This document shows, one piece after another, positions 1-8,321 of a stretch of DNA of 64,000 nucleotides. This stretch comes from Peptococcaceae bacterium CEB3 (lineage in GTDB: Bacteria > Bacillota > Desulfitobacteriia > Desulfitobacteriales > Desulfitobacteriaceae): positions 186,001-250,000 of the forward strand of contig LDXJ01000063.1 of the NCBI GenBank assembly GCA_001029295.1, written 5' to 3'. How positions within the stretch are numbered: the stretch's first letter is position 1; each line of letters opens with the position of its first letter. The notes under the pieces were generated by a model. It was given only the letters and a program-made list of their open reading frames with translations. It was not told where the DNA came from and did no database searches. Made by a program: the position numbers and the translations under genes.

Positions 1-115
1 CGGATTCGCTTTTCTCGCTGAACTTTTCCTTGGGGGAGCCACATTGGGGGCATTTATCGGGCGCTTCAGTTCCCTCATAGATGTAACCGCAGACTGAACA
101 GACAAACTTCTTCAT
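1..115 (-). CDS. rubredoxin-like protein (C-terminus outside window)
   Basis: The reverse strand encodes a protein beginning [15 protein letters not shown] and continuing to the window edge, with two CxxC pairs (CSVCG and CPQCG) about 17 residues apart. This is the iron-binding knuckle pattern of rubredoxin-like domains, which act in electron transfer or peroxide/oxygen detoxification. A good ribosome binding site (GGAAGGAAGG) precedes the ATG at 113-115. The visible 38 codons cannot tell a stand-alone small rubredoxin-like protein from the N-terminus of a longer redox enzyme. Confidence 0.8.
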   Translation of the reverse strand, partial: MKKFVCSVCGYIYEGTEAPDKCPQCGSPKEKFSEKSES

Positions 116-197
116 GATTTCTTTCCTTCCTTCCCGTCTTTAAACCTTTTGTTTACGGACTCGGCCTCTTAAGGCCGCTCTGCATTTGACATTGATT

Positions 198-226
198 ATC
201 TTATAGTATTTATTCTAAAGTGTCAA
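198..226 (-). promoter_or_regulatory. promoter for the rubredoxin-like gene
   Basis: On the minus strand a perfect TTGACA (221-226) and TAAGAT (198-203) are 17 bp apart. The spacer holds an imperfect palindrome, TAGAATA/AATACTA, which loosely resembles a PerR/Fur box. Peroxide control is only a guess. Confidence 0.55.
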
Positions 227-338
227 GGGGTATTTGCGAAATTTCTCGATGAGAAGCGCAGGAGAAGAAAGGGACTTCGGGCCGGGGATCAGAGAGGTTT
301 GCGAAGCTAGCTTTAAGGGAAAACTGTCTTCAGGGAAG

Positions 339-1256
339 CTAGGGAAACAACCTTTCGAAGGAAGACAGAGGCATTCCGCCGTAAATACGCAGGCGCTTCA
401 GGGTCAGGGGATTGTCTCCTACATGAACCCTGCCCGGACGGGTGGTGAAACCGATTCTATATCCCAGTTTGGACAGTAATTCCAGTGTGGTTGGATTGTA
501 ACGCCCTGACGGAAAGCAAAAGGCCCGGACGTCGAGGCCGAGGTGGTTTTTGATAGCCTGTTTCGATTGGGCCAGTTCATCTTCCTGTTCCTTGGCGGGA
601 AGCGCCGCCAGGTCCAAGTGGTGCACGGTATGGCTGCCGATGGAATTCCCCGCCCGAACCAGATCCGCGAGCCAGCTCCAGGTCATCATTCCCGGGCCGA
701 CGGAGTTCGTGATGATGAAGAAGGTCGCCCGAAAACCGTTAGCGCGAAGAATGGGCCAAGCCGCGTAATAATTGTCCGCGTATCCGTCATCAAATGTGAG
801 CAGAATCGGTTTCTCCGGGACTTTTCCCCCGGCAGTCAAGGCGCGGTACAACTCATCCGGGGACAGGGAGTGGTAGCCCCGGCGGTGCAGCCAGACCATC
901 TCGGCGGTGAACTGCTTGACGGGAACCCCCAACGTGTTGCCCGGTATGGTGCTGATGGAGTGATACATGAGGACGGGGATGCCCTCTTTCGGGAAGGGGG
1001 TCAGGGCTGGAGCCGCAGCCGGCGGATTTTTCTTCGGAAGCGTGCCTTTAGGGCCCGGCGGGTTACTTCTCGTTGCGGAAAGGGAAACGCCGGCCTTGAG
1101 GGGCTGCCCGGCGGAGGCGCTGTGAAGCCGAAGGTGCCCGGGAGATGAGGATCGCCAGACCAAGAAGAAACCTAAAACCAGTATGACGCTTAAAAAGATC
1201 CCAATGCCCCTAGATTTCTTAGTGCCTGAGCCGAACCGGCCATGCCAAAATCCCAC
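339..1256 (-). CDS. membrane-anchored polysaccharide deacetylase (NodB domain)
   Basis: About 305 residues. An N-terminal hydrophobic segment (about residues 18-36) serves as signal anchor and is followed by a Pro/Ala-rich linker. A NodB/CE4 deacetylase domain fills the C-terminal two thirds. The catalytic motifs are visible: LTFDDGY (metal-binding aspartates), SHTVHH (metal-binding histidines) and FCFPSGRYN. The family removes N-acetyl or O-acetyl groups from peptidoglycan or other extracellular glycans. The GTG at 1254-1256 is preferred because GGGAGGG lies 6 bases upstream of it, whereas it directly abuts the ATG two codons earlier. It is divergent from the Fur-family gene. The substrate is unknown. 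Confidence 0.9.
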   Translation of the reverse strand: MGFWHGRFGSGTKKSRGIGIFLSVILVLGFFLVWRSSSPGHLRLHSASAGQPLKAGVSLSATRSNPPGPKGTLPKKNPPAAAPALTPFPKEGIPVLMYHSISTIPGNTLGVPVKQFTAEMVWLHRRGYHSLSPDELYRALTAGGKVPEKPILLTFDDGYADNYYAAWPILRANGFRATFFIITNSVGPGMMTWSWLADLVRAGNSIGSHTVHHLDLAALPAKEQEDELAQSKQAIKNHLGLDVRAFCFPSGRYNPTTLELLSKLGYRIGFTTRPGRVHVGDNPLTLKRLRIYGGMPLSSFERLFP

Positions 1257-1474
1257 TGTCATCCCTCCCGGTGCATGTGGTGGTGTACGCTCGTATCATC
1301 AGCCAGTAGCATCCATCCGTATTCCGCGTGCCGTCTTTTACCCAACAGTATTTCCGGAGTGATCGTCCGCCGACCATCTGCTTTCACCGAGCAGGCACCG
1401 GCCTTTATGCCGCTGAATCCAGTGTGTCACAGGCCGCGCCCGGCTATGCGGGAAAGGCCAAAAAAATTGGTATC

Positions 1475-1503
1475 TTGACAAAAACAGGTATCGGCCTTAT
1501 CCT
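1475..1503 (+). promoter_or_regulatory. promoter for the Fur-family gene
   Basis: TTGACA (1475-1480) and TATCCT (1498-1503) are separated by 17 bp, 44 bases before the ATG at 1547. This is a good sigma-A type promoter. No obvious inverted repeat overlaps it. Confidence 0.6.
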
Positions 1504-1546
1504 AAAGAACGTTAGAGAAAATCGTTTCCTCTAAGGACGGGTTTAT

Positions 1547-2014
1547 ATGTATAACGACGGCAAAGAGCATCCGGTGGACATGCAGGAACTGATTGACTGG
1601 GTAAGCCAGCGGTTGCATGAGAAAAAAATGAGACTGACTCAACCCCGGCTGCGGCTATTGGAGACTTTTGCCCGGTCCGGGCGCCTGCTGAGCGCCCAGG
1701 AGCTTTACCGCGATGCCCGCGGCCAAGGGATCAACATCGGCTTGACAACGGTCTACCGGCTCTTGGAGGCATTGTCGGAACTTGGGTTGGCGCGGGCCTT
1801 TCTCCTTTCCGGAGAAATCAGATATACCTTTTGTTCCCCCCGTCATCACTATCATCTAATTTGTCACGGCTGCGGCAAGATTAAAGAAATCTTCGACTGT
1901 CCTGTCTTGCAGAACGTAACGGATGGCGAAGGGTTTCAATGCGACGGGCATCAATTGGATTTCTTCGGTCTCTGCCGTCAATGCCAGGACCAAACAAAAA
2001 GCCCGGAGCAGTAA
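1547..2014 (+). CDS. Fur-family metal-responsive regulator
   Basis: A 155-residue protein with the Fur/Zur/PerR layout. A winged helix occupies about residues 20-95 (KKMRLTQPRLRLLETF and TTVYRLLEALSELGLA match the family's DNA-binding region). The dimerisation/metal domain carries HHYHLICHGCGK and a second CxxC near the end (LCRQCQ), the structural zinc site. The family represses metal uptake or peroxide genes when loaded with Fe, Zn or Mn. An NicO-like transporter gene lies 145 bp downstream on the same strand, which makes nickel, cobalt or zinc sensing plausible, but the sequence does not settle the metal. Confidence 0.92.
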   Translation: MYNDGKEHPVDMQELIDWVSQRLHEKKMRLTQPRLRLLETFARSGRLLSAQELYRDARGQGINIGLTTVYRLLEALSELGLARAFLLSGEIRYTFCSPRHHYHLICHGCGKIKEIFDCPVLQNVTDGEGFQCDGHQLDFFGLCRQCQDQTKSPEQ

Positions 2015-2029
2015 AGCCGCGCTGCGTGT

Positions 2030-2080
2030 TCGATATCTCTACTGAAATCCGAAATCTGAAATCTAAAATCTGTTACTGTT
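2030..2080 (+). repeat. short heptamer-type repeat (AAATCTG/AAATCCG)
   Basis: Between the Fur-family and NicO-like genes there are about four near-identical tandem 7-8 bp units (GAAATCC, GAAATCT, GAAATCT, AAAATCT). It belongs to the class of degenerate intergenic repeats seen throughout the window. Confidence 0.55.
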
Positions 2081-2159
2081 CTCTGGCGAAGAGAATGCCC
2101 GTGCCGGGTCACGTAAGGGACCGGTTCCGGGGTGGTCACATTTTGCGGGAGGGATTCTC

Positions 2160-3053
2160 ATGGATCTTTGGTCTCCACAGGCCGGCATGTCTTTGATCAT
2201 GGTTTTACTTACAGCCTACGTGCTGGGGGTGGTGCATGGCATCACCCCGGATGAGCATACTTGGCCGATAACTTTCAGTTATGCCGTCGGCAGCTATTCC
2301 GTGCGCACGGGGATGAAAGTGGGGCTGGTCTTCTCTTTGGCCTTCACTATACAACGCTCGCTGATGAGCGAACTCGCCTATCTGGCCCTGGACGGGATTT
2401 TTCGCCTGCCTTCTATCGAATACATTGTTTACCTGGCGGTGGGTGTGGCCATGATCTTTGGCGGTCTCTATATTTTTCGCTCGAAGACTTCCTTCCACTT
2501 ACATTGGCATTCGTTGGCGGGCAGGCGCCGAGAACGGCCCGACCCGTTTCAAGCCCCGCGCTTACAGGGGATTCCGCTCAGGATGGCTGCGCTGCACGGT
2601 TTTATAGCCGGTTTTGGGTTTGGTTCTTTCGCCCTGATCCTGTATACTGTTTTAGCCCCCGCGATGCCAAACCCCTATCTGGCCTGGCTGCCCGGATTTC
2701 TCTTCGGCGTCGGTACCATGACCATGCAGATTATTCTTGGTGCGGCTTTCGGTTGGATCACCCGGCACCTGAACTTATCGCAGGAGGCTGTTGCCCGGGT
2801 CACCGGAATTACGGCCGGCCGGACGCTTTTGGGCGGCGGCCTTTTATTCATGCTCATGGGAATCTTGGGTTTGACGGCCCCGGCCCTGGTCGAGTGGCAA
2901 GTCACTACTCCGATTTACGTTCATAATCTTCACCATCTCGGTGCCGCTTTTCTCTTGGTCGTGGTGGTCGTGATGGGCATCGGCCTGGGCAGCCTGTTTT
3001 GGGAAACGCGCCGGGCCTCGGCCTGGGAAAGGGCTCGCAGCGGAGCGCGTTGA
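2160..3053 (+). CDS. NicO/UreH-like membrane protein, putative metal transporter
   Basis: A 297-residue polytopic membrane protein with six or seven hydrophobic segments. Near the N-terminus it has H26-G-I-T-P-D31-E-H33, close to the HX4DH metal-binding signature of nickel/cobalt transporters but with one extra residue between D and H. A second histidine cluster (HNLHH) occurs near residue 260, and a GRTLLGGG segment resembles UreH/NicO/RcnA proteins. These move Ni, Co or related ions across the cytoplasmic membrane. The start has a GGGAGGGA ribosome binding site 5 bases upstream. Its position after a Fur-family regulator supports metal homeostasis. The direction and ion are unknown. Confidence 0.7.
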   Translation: MDLWSPQAGMSLIMVLLTAYVLGVVHGITPDEHTWPITFSYAVGSYSVRTGMKVGLVFSLAFTIQRSLMSELAYLALDGIFRLPSIEYIVYLAVGVAMIFGGLYIFRSKTSFHLHWHSLAGRRRERPDPFQAPRLQGIPLRMAALHGFIAGFGFGSFALILYTVLAPAMPNPYLAWLPGFLFGVGTMTMQIILGAAFGWITRHLNLSQEAVARVTGITAGRTLLGGGLLFMLMGILGLTAPALVEWQVTTPIYVHNLHHLGAAFLLVVVVVMGIGLGSLFWETRRASAWERARSGAR

Positions 3054-3183
3054 CAGAACCAAACGCATTACGTGACATACGTGACAAAGGTAAACCCCGG
3101 TCTTCACTTCGCGGAGCTCATTGGGCCTGCGCAGTGTCAGCCGGGGATTTTCATTTCTTGTGTTTGCGGTTGGGCGTCTCCCT

Positions 3184-4434
3184 TTAATGCACGGCAACCT
3201 TGGTGCCTTTCAAGCGTAGGACGAAGGGAATGCTGAGAAGTACGGCGGCCGCGGAAATATAAAGCCCCGCCGTGATGGAATAGCGGTCGGCGATGAGACC
3301 GATGACGCTCACGCCTAAGGCGCCCAGAGTGTTTCCAACGCCCAATGTCAGGCCTGAGGCCATCCCCTTGTTTGTCGGGAAGAGGGCCTGACCGAACACC
3401 ATGACTACGGAACTGGTGGAATAGAGGGAAGCGCCGAGCAGAGCGATTAGGACGAAAGAAAGAACTAAAGTATGCACATTCAGAAAGAGGAAAAGCCAGA
3501 GACTGGACAAGAGCGCCGAACTGATGAGGACAGGCTTGGGACCGATGATGTCGGATAAAGTGCCGCCCGCCACATTGCCGAAACTCCCGGCGATGAACTG
3601 GAGGGCCAACAAGTCGGCCGTGAGGGTCATGGAATAGTGCAGGGAGTGCCAAAGGATGGGAACGAGTGTCAATACTGCCATGGAGGTCATATTACGCAAG
3701 GCGACAACGGTCAAAAGGCTCCCCGCCCGCCTGAGGCCGCCGCGAAATTCCGGAGTGAAAATCTTTCCTTCGCGTGGTTTGGGCGGTGGCGGGGGAGACA
3801 TGGCCCAGGCCATGATGAGCGCCATGACCAACCCCGGAAGGGCGACGAAGAAAAGACCCGGGCGGCCGCCCAACAGGAAGGCGGTGCTGGCGAGCAGGGG
3901 TGCCAACCCCCGGCCGAAATTGCCTCCGATCATGAACAGGCTCATGCCCAACCCTTTGCGTTTACCCGTCATTTCACTGACCAAGGCCGCGGCGTGAGGG
4001 TGAAAAGCGGCATTGCCCAGACCGCTGATGAGCAAAAGAATGAGCAAAATGGAATAAGAAGGAGCCCAACCGAAGGCGAAGGCTGCCAAAACGCTGCCTA
4101 AGGCAAGTCCCCCCACGACGAATTTTCTTCCTCCGGACCGATCGGCCCAAAAGCCCATGAGCGGCTGTAAGAGTTGGGCACTGAGCGCGGAAACGGTGCT
4201 GATCAGCCCGGCCGCCGCCGTGTTAAAATTAAGCGCGGCCATTAAAGCCGGCAGAAGCACGGGGTAAAGGTTTGGATAGGTGTCGTTAATCACGTGACTG
4301 ACTGTGAAAATGAGTGTCCGGCCGATGGAAGGGTTTTCGGGAACGGATGTACCCCCCCGGGGCGGCTGGGTGCTTTGTGGAGGAACATCCTTCAGAAGGG
4401 GTTCTTTCTGTTCAGTAATTTCTCTCTTTTCCAT
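3184..4434 (-). CDS. MFS efflux transporter, fosmidomycin-resistance (Fsr) type
   Basis: 416 residues with about 12 transmembrane helices after a roughly 35-residue polar N-terminus. FTVSHVINDTYPNLYPVLLP at the first helix and GLGNAAFHPHAAALV in the fourth/fifth helix region are characteristic of the Fsr branch of the major facilitator superfamily, proton-driven drug exporters. It is the second gene of an operon: the PadR gene ends 7 bp upstream. It should be induced when the PadR repressor leaves its operator at 5045-5077. The substrate cannot be told from the sequence. Confidence 0.9.
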   Translation of the reverse strand: MEKREITEQKEPLLKDVPPQSTQPPRGGTSVPENPSIGRTLIFTVSHVINDTYPNLYPVLLPALMAALNFNTAAAGLISTVSALSAQLLQPLMGFWADRSGGRKFVVGGLALGSVLAAFAFGWAPSYSILLILLLISGLGNAAFHPHAAALVSEMTGKRKGLGMSLFMIGGNFGRGLAPLLASTAFLLGGRPGLFFVALPGLVMALIMAWAMSPPPPPKPREGKIFTPEFRGGLRRAGSLLTVVALRNMTSMAVLTLVPILWHSLHYSMTLTADLLALQFIAGSFGNVAGGTLSDIIGPKPVLISSALLSSLWLFLFLNVHTLVLSFVLIALLGASLYSTSSVVMVFGQALFPTNKGMASGLTLGVGNTLGALGVSVIGLIADRYSITAGLYISAAAVLLSIPFVLRLKGTKVAVH

Positions 4435-4441
4435 GAAATCT

Positions 4442-4996
4442 CTATCTCTCCTTAATCGAGTCCCCAGTGGCTTTTGTACCCTGGGGGGCAGGGAAGCTTG
4501 TTATTGGTTTGCGGGTCTCGAAATCGGCGGAAGTCTCACCTTCAGTTGCCGTCTCAGCAGGGTGGGCGACCTCACTCTCAGAAAGGACGGAGGCCCTAGA
4601 TTTAGGTACAGTCCCGGCAAGGGCCGAGCCGCAGTCTTCCGTTGCCCTTTGGCGGGTTTGCCGGGCAGCCTCCAGAGAAGTCAGGAAAAAACGAAAGTTT
4701 TCCAAGCGCATCTGGATATCGGCAGCATATTCCTCAAGGCGCTGCCAGCCCTTGGGGGTAAGGGAATAGATTCTTTTCGGCCGGCCCGTCTGTCGGACTT
4801 TCCATCGCGACACAATGCATTCTTCCTTTTCCAAGCTGCGCAGCGCGCGGTAGGTCGCGGCGCTGTCTCCGAAGAAGTGTGGCATTTCCCGTCGCATGGC
4901 GGTCAGGAGAGATCCCCCGTAGTCACAGCCGCGGGCCAAGAAAAGCAGGATGAAGGCGGGAGCGTGACGGGAAACGTGTTCCTTTTTGCGCGGCAT
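4442..4996 (-). CDS. PadR-family transcriptional repressor
   Basis: 184 residues from the ATG at 4994-4996, chosen because GAGGGGGA lies 7 bases upstream; a GTG five codons earlier has no such site. The N-terminal winged helix (about residues 10-95) shows the PadR pattern: FGDSAATYRALRSLEKEECI followed by a wing with GRPKRIYSLTPKGWQRL. The C-terminal part is a helical dimerisation region with an acidic, low-complexity tail. PadR proteins usually repress a neighbouring efflux gene and themselves. The linked MFS gene and palindromic operator fit that model exactly. Confidence 0.93.
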   Translation of the reverse strand: MPRKKEHVSRHAPAFILLFLARGCDYGGSLLTAMRREMPHFFGDSAATYRALRSLEKEECIVSRWKVRQTGRPKRIYSLTPKGWQRLEEYAADIQMRLENFRFFLTSLEAARQTRQRATEDCGSALAGTVPKSRASVLSESEVAHPAETATEGETSADFETRKPITSFPAPQGTKATGDSIKER

Positions 4997-5044
4997 GAAA
5001 TTCCCCCTCACGGCAGAGTGAAGTATGTTAGTGAATCATGTTAG

Positions 5045-5078
5045 TGACAGTATAGTGTTTTTAACAGTATACTGTCAA
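5045..5078 (-). promoter_or_regulatory. padR promoter with palindromic operator
   Basis: Two perfect 10-bp inverted arms, TGACAGTATA (5045-5054) and TATACTGTCA (5068-5077), lie 13 bp apart. On the minus strand they overlap a promoter with TTGACA (5073-5078) and TATACT (5049-5054), spacer 18 bp. A bound dimer would cover both promoter boxes, so autorepression of the padR-MFS operon is the natural reading. Confidence 0.75.
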
Positions 5079-5089
5079 GCGGCAAATAT

Positions 5090-5124
5090 CGCTATAATGC
5101 CGAATGGCGCTATAATGCCGAATG
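5090..5124. repeat. 17-bp direct repeat, two copies
   Basis: CGCTATAATGCCGAATG occurs at 5090-5106 and again at 5108-5124, one base apart. Each copy contains TATAAT. The role is unknown. Confidence 0.7.
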
Positions 5125-5180
5125 CTGCCGTTCTCTCTCGGCTGCTCCATTGGGAGGTTCCCAAACGACGTTAAGGGCCC

Positions 5181-5228
5181 CTATTGGCAATAGGTAAAAC
5201 AGATTGGTAACATACCGATTGCCTATAG
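5181..5228. promoter_or_regulatory. inverted-repeat operator candidate upstream of the SulP locus
   Basis: CTATTGGCAATAGGT (5181-5195) and ACCGATTGCCTATAG (5214-5228) are inverted repeats matching at 13 of 15 positions, 18 bp apart. The left arm is itself a palindrome, CTATTG-G-CAATAG. A weak promoter, TTGGCA (5184-5189) and TAACAT (5208-5213) with 18 bp spacing, lies within the structure. It could be a repressor or activator site for the small peptide and SulP genes. The cognate regulator is not identified. Confidence 0.45.
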
Positions 5229-5287
5229 ACGGCGGCTAACACCCATGTTATCGTAAATGTGAAATAAATAACGAGGAGGTGAGCAGA

Positions 5288-5392
5288 GTGATTACAGGAG
5301 TTTTGGCCATAGTCGCGACGGTGATTAGTTTGGGGATTATTTGTCAGGATCATTGCGCCTACAGAAAAAAAGCAGCCCTGCAAGGCCGCTAA
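5288..5392 (+). CDS. 34-residue single-span membrane peptide
   Basis: A GTG start at 5288 follows a strong AGGAGGTG ribosome binding site 6 bases upstream. The frame is open for 34 codons to TAA at 5390-5392. The peptide has one hydrophobic helix (about residues 2-19, VLAIVATVISLGII) followed by a short polar tail with CQDHCAYRKK, typical of small membrane proteins with the basic end in the cytoplasm. It lies 318 bp upstream of the SulP gene and downstream of an inverted repeat. It could be a small regulatory subunit of the transporter or a leader peptide. No family recognised. Confidence 0.6.
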   Translation: MITGVLAIVATVISLGIICQDHCAYRKKAALQGR

Positions 5393-5710
5393 GAAGTGAG
5401 ACTAGAACCATTATAACACAGAATATTCCCGAAAGCATGCCTTAAAGGCCTCAAAGGCCTTAAAACTGAGCCTGCGTCCATGCGGATGGAGTGAAGCCCG
5501 GACAAGAAAATCCGGTGAATCGTGGCGGCGTCGGAGAGAGATGCTCCGGAGAGAGGTTTTTGAAGGGGTGTTCCGGAGAGAGGCTCGGAAGAGAGGTCTC
5601 GGAGGGACGCTCCGGAGAGAGATTCCGGAGAAGATGCTCCGGCGCCGGCTTAAGCCGGCCCGAGGACGACGGAGAGCCGCGCACCGCAAAGACAGAAAGG
5701 TGGATTAAAA
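5393..5710. repeat. 318-bp gap with purine-rich degenerate tandem repeats
   Basis: From about 5510 to 5655 the sequence is built of imperfect units around GCTCCGGAGAGAG (seen near 5544, 5572, 5610, 5626 and 5636). Short frames stay open through it on both strands because the repeat lacks stops, but none has a credible ribosome binding site or protein-like composition. No gene called here. Confidence 0.6.
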
Positions 5711-7432
5711 ATGTCAGGTTTAGCACTGAGTAAATATATTCCCCTGCTGGCGACCCTGAAAGGGTACAAAAAGGAGTATTTCGGTAAAGACTTGGTCGCG
5801 GCTTTAACGGTGGCTGTGGTAGGGGTGCCGCAGTCGATGGCCTACGCTCTGATTGCCGGTGTCAACCCGGTCTACGGCCTCTATACCTCGATCGTAGCCT
5901 CCATCTTCGGTTCCGCCTTCGGCAGTTCACAACAGTTGGTTACCGGACCGACCAATGCCATCTGCCTTCTCGTGGCCGGAGCGATGAGAAACTATATGGG
6001 GTTAACGAACGCCTATCAGCTGTTGTTTCTCATGACTTTTTTGGTTGGGGTCATCCAAATTGTTTGCGGGGTTGTCAAGCTGGGTAAGGCGCTGAATTTT
6101 GTTTCCCATACCGTGATTGTGGGTTTTACGGCGGGAGCGGGTGTTTTGATTGCTTTGGGGCAGATCAATACTTTCCTGGGCATATCGATAAAAAACTCGG
6201 CTCAAATGGCTACAATGGATAAATTGTATTATGTGGTCACTCATTTGCCGTCGACGAACCTCTATGCCTTGGGTCTGGGCCTCATGACCGTAGCCATCCT
6301 TCTGATTTGCAAGCGGGTCAACAAAAACCTGCCTGGGGCTTTGATTGGTATCATCGTCCCCATCTTGTTCGTCGTCCTGTTCTCCTTGCAAAGACAGGGG
6401 GTCTCTCTGGTCGGGCATATGGACTCTTCCTTGCCTCCCTTTACAATGGTGCAATTCAGCTTCGGGGCTGTCAGCCATGTTTTTAGCGGAGCCGTGGCTG
6501 TCGCCATTATCGGGCTGGTCGAAGCGATCTCGATCTCCAAGGCTATCGCCAGCAACACACGACAGAAAATCGACGCCAGCCAGGAATTTGTCGGGCAGGG
6601 TATTGCCAATCTCGTCGCATCCTTCTTCCAGTGCCTGCCCTCATCAGGTTCTTTCACCCGCTCCGCTATCAATTACACTAGCGGAGCCGTCAGCAAAATC
6701 TCCGGAATGCTCTCCGGGGTAACGGTTGCCTTGGTGTTGCTCTTTTTTGCTCCTTATGCGAAGTTTATTCCCAATCCCTGTCTGGCAGGCGTGATCATTC
6801 TGACCGGGTACAGCCTGATCGATAAGAAAGAAGTGAAGAAGATTGCCAAGGCGGGCCGATGGAGCTCCGACGCGATAGCCATGTGGGTCACCTTCGCCGC
6901 GACCGTTTTAATGCCCAACCTCGATTATGCCATCTATTCGGGCATTGCCTTGTCTCTCATTCTGTATCTGAAAGACACTGACAAGGCATCTGTTAAAGTG
7001 TTCATTCCGTTGCAAGGCCGAGAGCGCGAGATTCCCCTTAGGGAAGTCAAAGCCGGCGGAGAACGGGTTGACGTTTTACTTGTGGAACTGTCCGGCAACC
7101 TTTACTTTGTATCCGCCGCGGATCTGGAGGAAAAACTCGACAGTCTAATCGACAGGGCCGAGGGTTTCATCTTGCGCATGAATGACGTAAACGATATTGA
7201 CGCCACTTCTCTCAACGCCTTGGAGGTGTTCGCCAGGAACGTGGCGGCAGCCGGCGGAACGGTTGTTATGAGCGGTCTCAAGCCGAGAGTCGAGTCACGG
7301 TTTAAACGCTCCACATTGGTGGCGGCCGGGCAAATCAAAGTGGTGGCTGATGAAACCTATGCCCCAGGACCGCTGACCCTGGCGAAACAGGAATCCGAAA
7401 AAACAGCAATGTCCGTAGCCATCCTCAGATAA
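5711..7432 (+). CDS. SulP-family anion transporter with STAS domain
   Basis: 573 residues. The N-terminal 420 residues contain 10-14 hydrophobic helices, with the SulP signature near residues 30-60 (AALTVAVVGVPQSMAYALIAG, then NPVYGLYTS). A cytoplasmic STAS domain occupies about residues 440-550 (VLLVELSGNLYFVSAADLEEKL, with NDVNDIDATSLNALE near the usual phosphorylation/nucleotide site). SulP proteins carry sulfate, bicarbonate or other anions, often with H+ or Na+. In a likely sulfur-metabolising anaerobe sulfate is the first guess, but bicarbonate or molybdate are not excluded. ATG at 5711 preceded by AAAGGTGG. Confidence 0.93.
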   Translation: MSGLALSKYIPLLATLKGYKKEYFGKDLVAALTVAVVGVPQSMAYALIAGVNPVYGLYTSIVASIFGSAFGSSQQLVTGPTNAICLLVAGAMRNYMGLTNAYQLLFLMTFLVGVIQIVCGVVKLGKALNFVSHTVIVGFTAGAGVLIALGQINTFLGISIKNSAQMATMDKLYYVVTHLPSTNLYALGLGLMTVAILLICKRVNKNLPGALIGIIVPILFVVLFSLQRQGVSLVGHMDSSLPPFTMVQFSFGAVSHVFSGAVAVAIIGLVEAISISKAIASNTRQKIDASQEFVGQGIANLVASFFQCLPSSGSFTRSAINYTSGAVSKISGMLSGVTVALVLLFFAPYAKFIPNPCLAGVIILTGYSLIDKKEVKKIAKAGRWSSDAIAMWVTFAATVLMPNLDYAIYSGIALSLILYLKDTDKASVKVFIPLQGREREIPLREVKAGGERVDVLLVELSGNLYFVSAADLEEKLDSLIDRAEGFILRMNDVNDIDATSLNALEVFARNVAAAGGTVVMSGLKPRVESRFKRSTLVAAGQIKVVADETYAPGPLTLAKQESEKTAMSVAILR

Positions 7433-7435
7433 AAG

Positions 7436-7525
7436 CGATGCCTGCGGCTATGCTAAGATAAGAGCGGTACCCGCGGCTACGCAGAGATAACGGTGGTTCC
7501 CGGCTATGCCGAGTTCAGGGGTTTA
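7436..7525. repeat. three degenerate tandem units of about 29 bp
   Basis: After the SulP stop the sequence repeats three times in the pattern GATAA-AGCG-TGCC-GCGGCTATGC with drifted bases (starting near 7430, 7459 and 7487). It is another member of the intergenic repeat class of this window. Confidence 0.55.
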
Positions 7526-7559
7526 CGTCTTGGGGCCGCCGCCGGGTGGCCGGGATGGC

Positions 7560-8051
7560 CTACCGCACATTCAAATGAATGAGAAGAATTACGATGAAAC
7601 AAACCAGTCCGCCGATGTGCCACTTATAGGAGGGTTCGTGCGGACGGGTTTGAAGTGAAAGAGCCCGGCCGCTGGATAAAATGAGCAGGGTGGCCAAGAG
7701 CGAAAAAACGCCTGTCAGCGTGACAGGGAGAGCGGTAGAATGTATAATTTGCCAGTAGTAATAGACATAATAGGCGCTATGATAGCCTGCCGGCAACAAA
7801 ATCAGCCAGCCCAACGCTTTGTGCATGAACAGGAAAACCTTATTTCCGCGGCTGCGCGCGTGCGCTGCCTTACTCCCGGAAGCCAACTCAAGATAGGCGA
7901 ACTTGAATCCGGAGAGGATGAGAACCAGCGCGACCAAGAAAACCGCGCTTCCCCCGGTCATTTGCGCCAGCGCTAATGACCGGGCTGCCGGCAGCAGGAG
8001 GACACCGAGCCATAAGCCGGCCAAGACCGCGAGTTGAAGCCATAGGGTCAT
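7560..8051 (-). CDS. small polytopic membrane protein, possibly heme-binding
   Basis: 163 residues with four predicted membrane helices (about residues 3-25, 33-55, 78-105 and 110-165 with a break). Histidines lie near helix ends (FMHKALGW, GYHSAYYVYYYW, YKWHIGG, LIHLNVR). That spacing resembles small b-type cytochrome or cytochrome b561-like proteins, but no diagnostic motif is complete. It converges with the SulP gene and faces away from the PucR gene. Function unassigned. Confidence 0.75.
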   Translation of the reverse strand: MTLWLQLAVLAGLWLGVLLLPAARSLALAQMTGGSAVFLVALVLILSGFKFAYLELASGSKAAHARSRGNKVFLFMHKALGWLILLPAGYHSAYYVYYYWQIIHSTALPVTLTGVFSLLATLLILSSGRALSLQTRPHEPSYKWHIGGLVCFIVILLIHLNVR

Positions 8052-8321
8052 CTTTGCGCACTCCTCTTTTTTTGCTCCGGAACCATCACATAGGCTTGCC
8101 GGGTTTCTGTTTACGCTTCTTTAAAGGGAATTCGTAAAGAGAATTCGTGTCTCGCCCTAAACGTTCCTTTGGACGGCGGTACAAGAAAACGGGCTTTCTT
8201 TTGTTCTGCCCGAAAGTATAGGCCGGAGTCTTCCGCGAAGTGCTGATAAAGTGCTGATAAAGAAAGCACCGGAGCACTCGCTGCGGCGCCGAGTTGTTTT
8301 ACAGAGATTGGGGGTTAAGCG

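Noticed and set aside
5171-5383. A 70-codon minus-strand frame over the SulP leader
   Set aside because: It has no ribosome binding site and is antisense to the 34-residue peptide, which has a far better start signal and a membrane-peptide composition.
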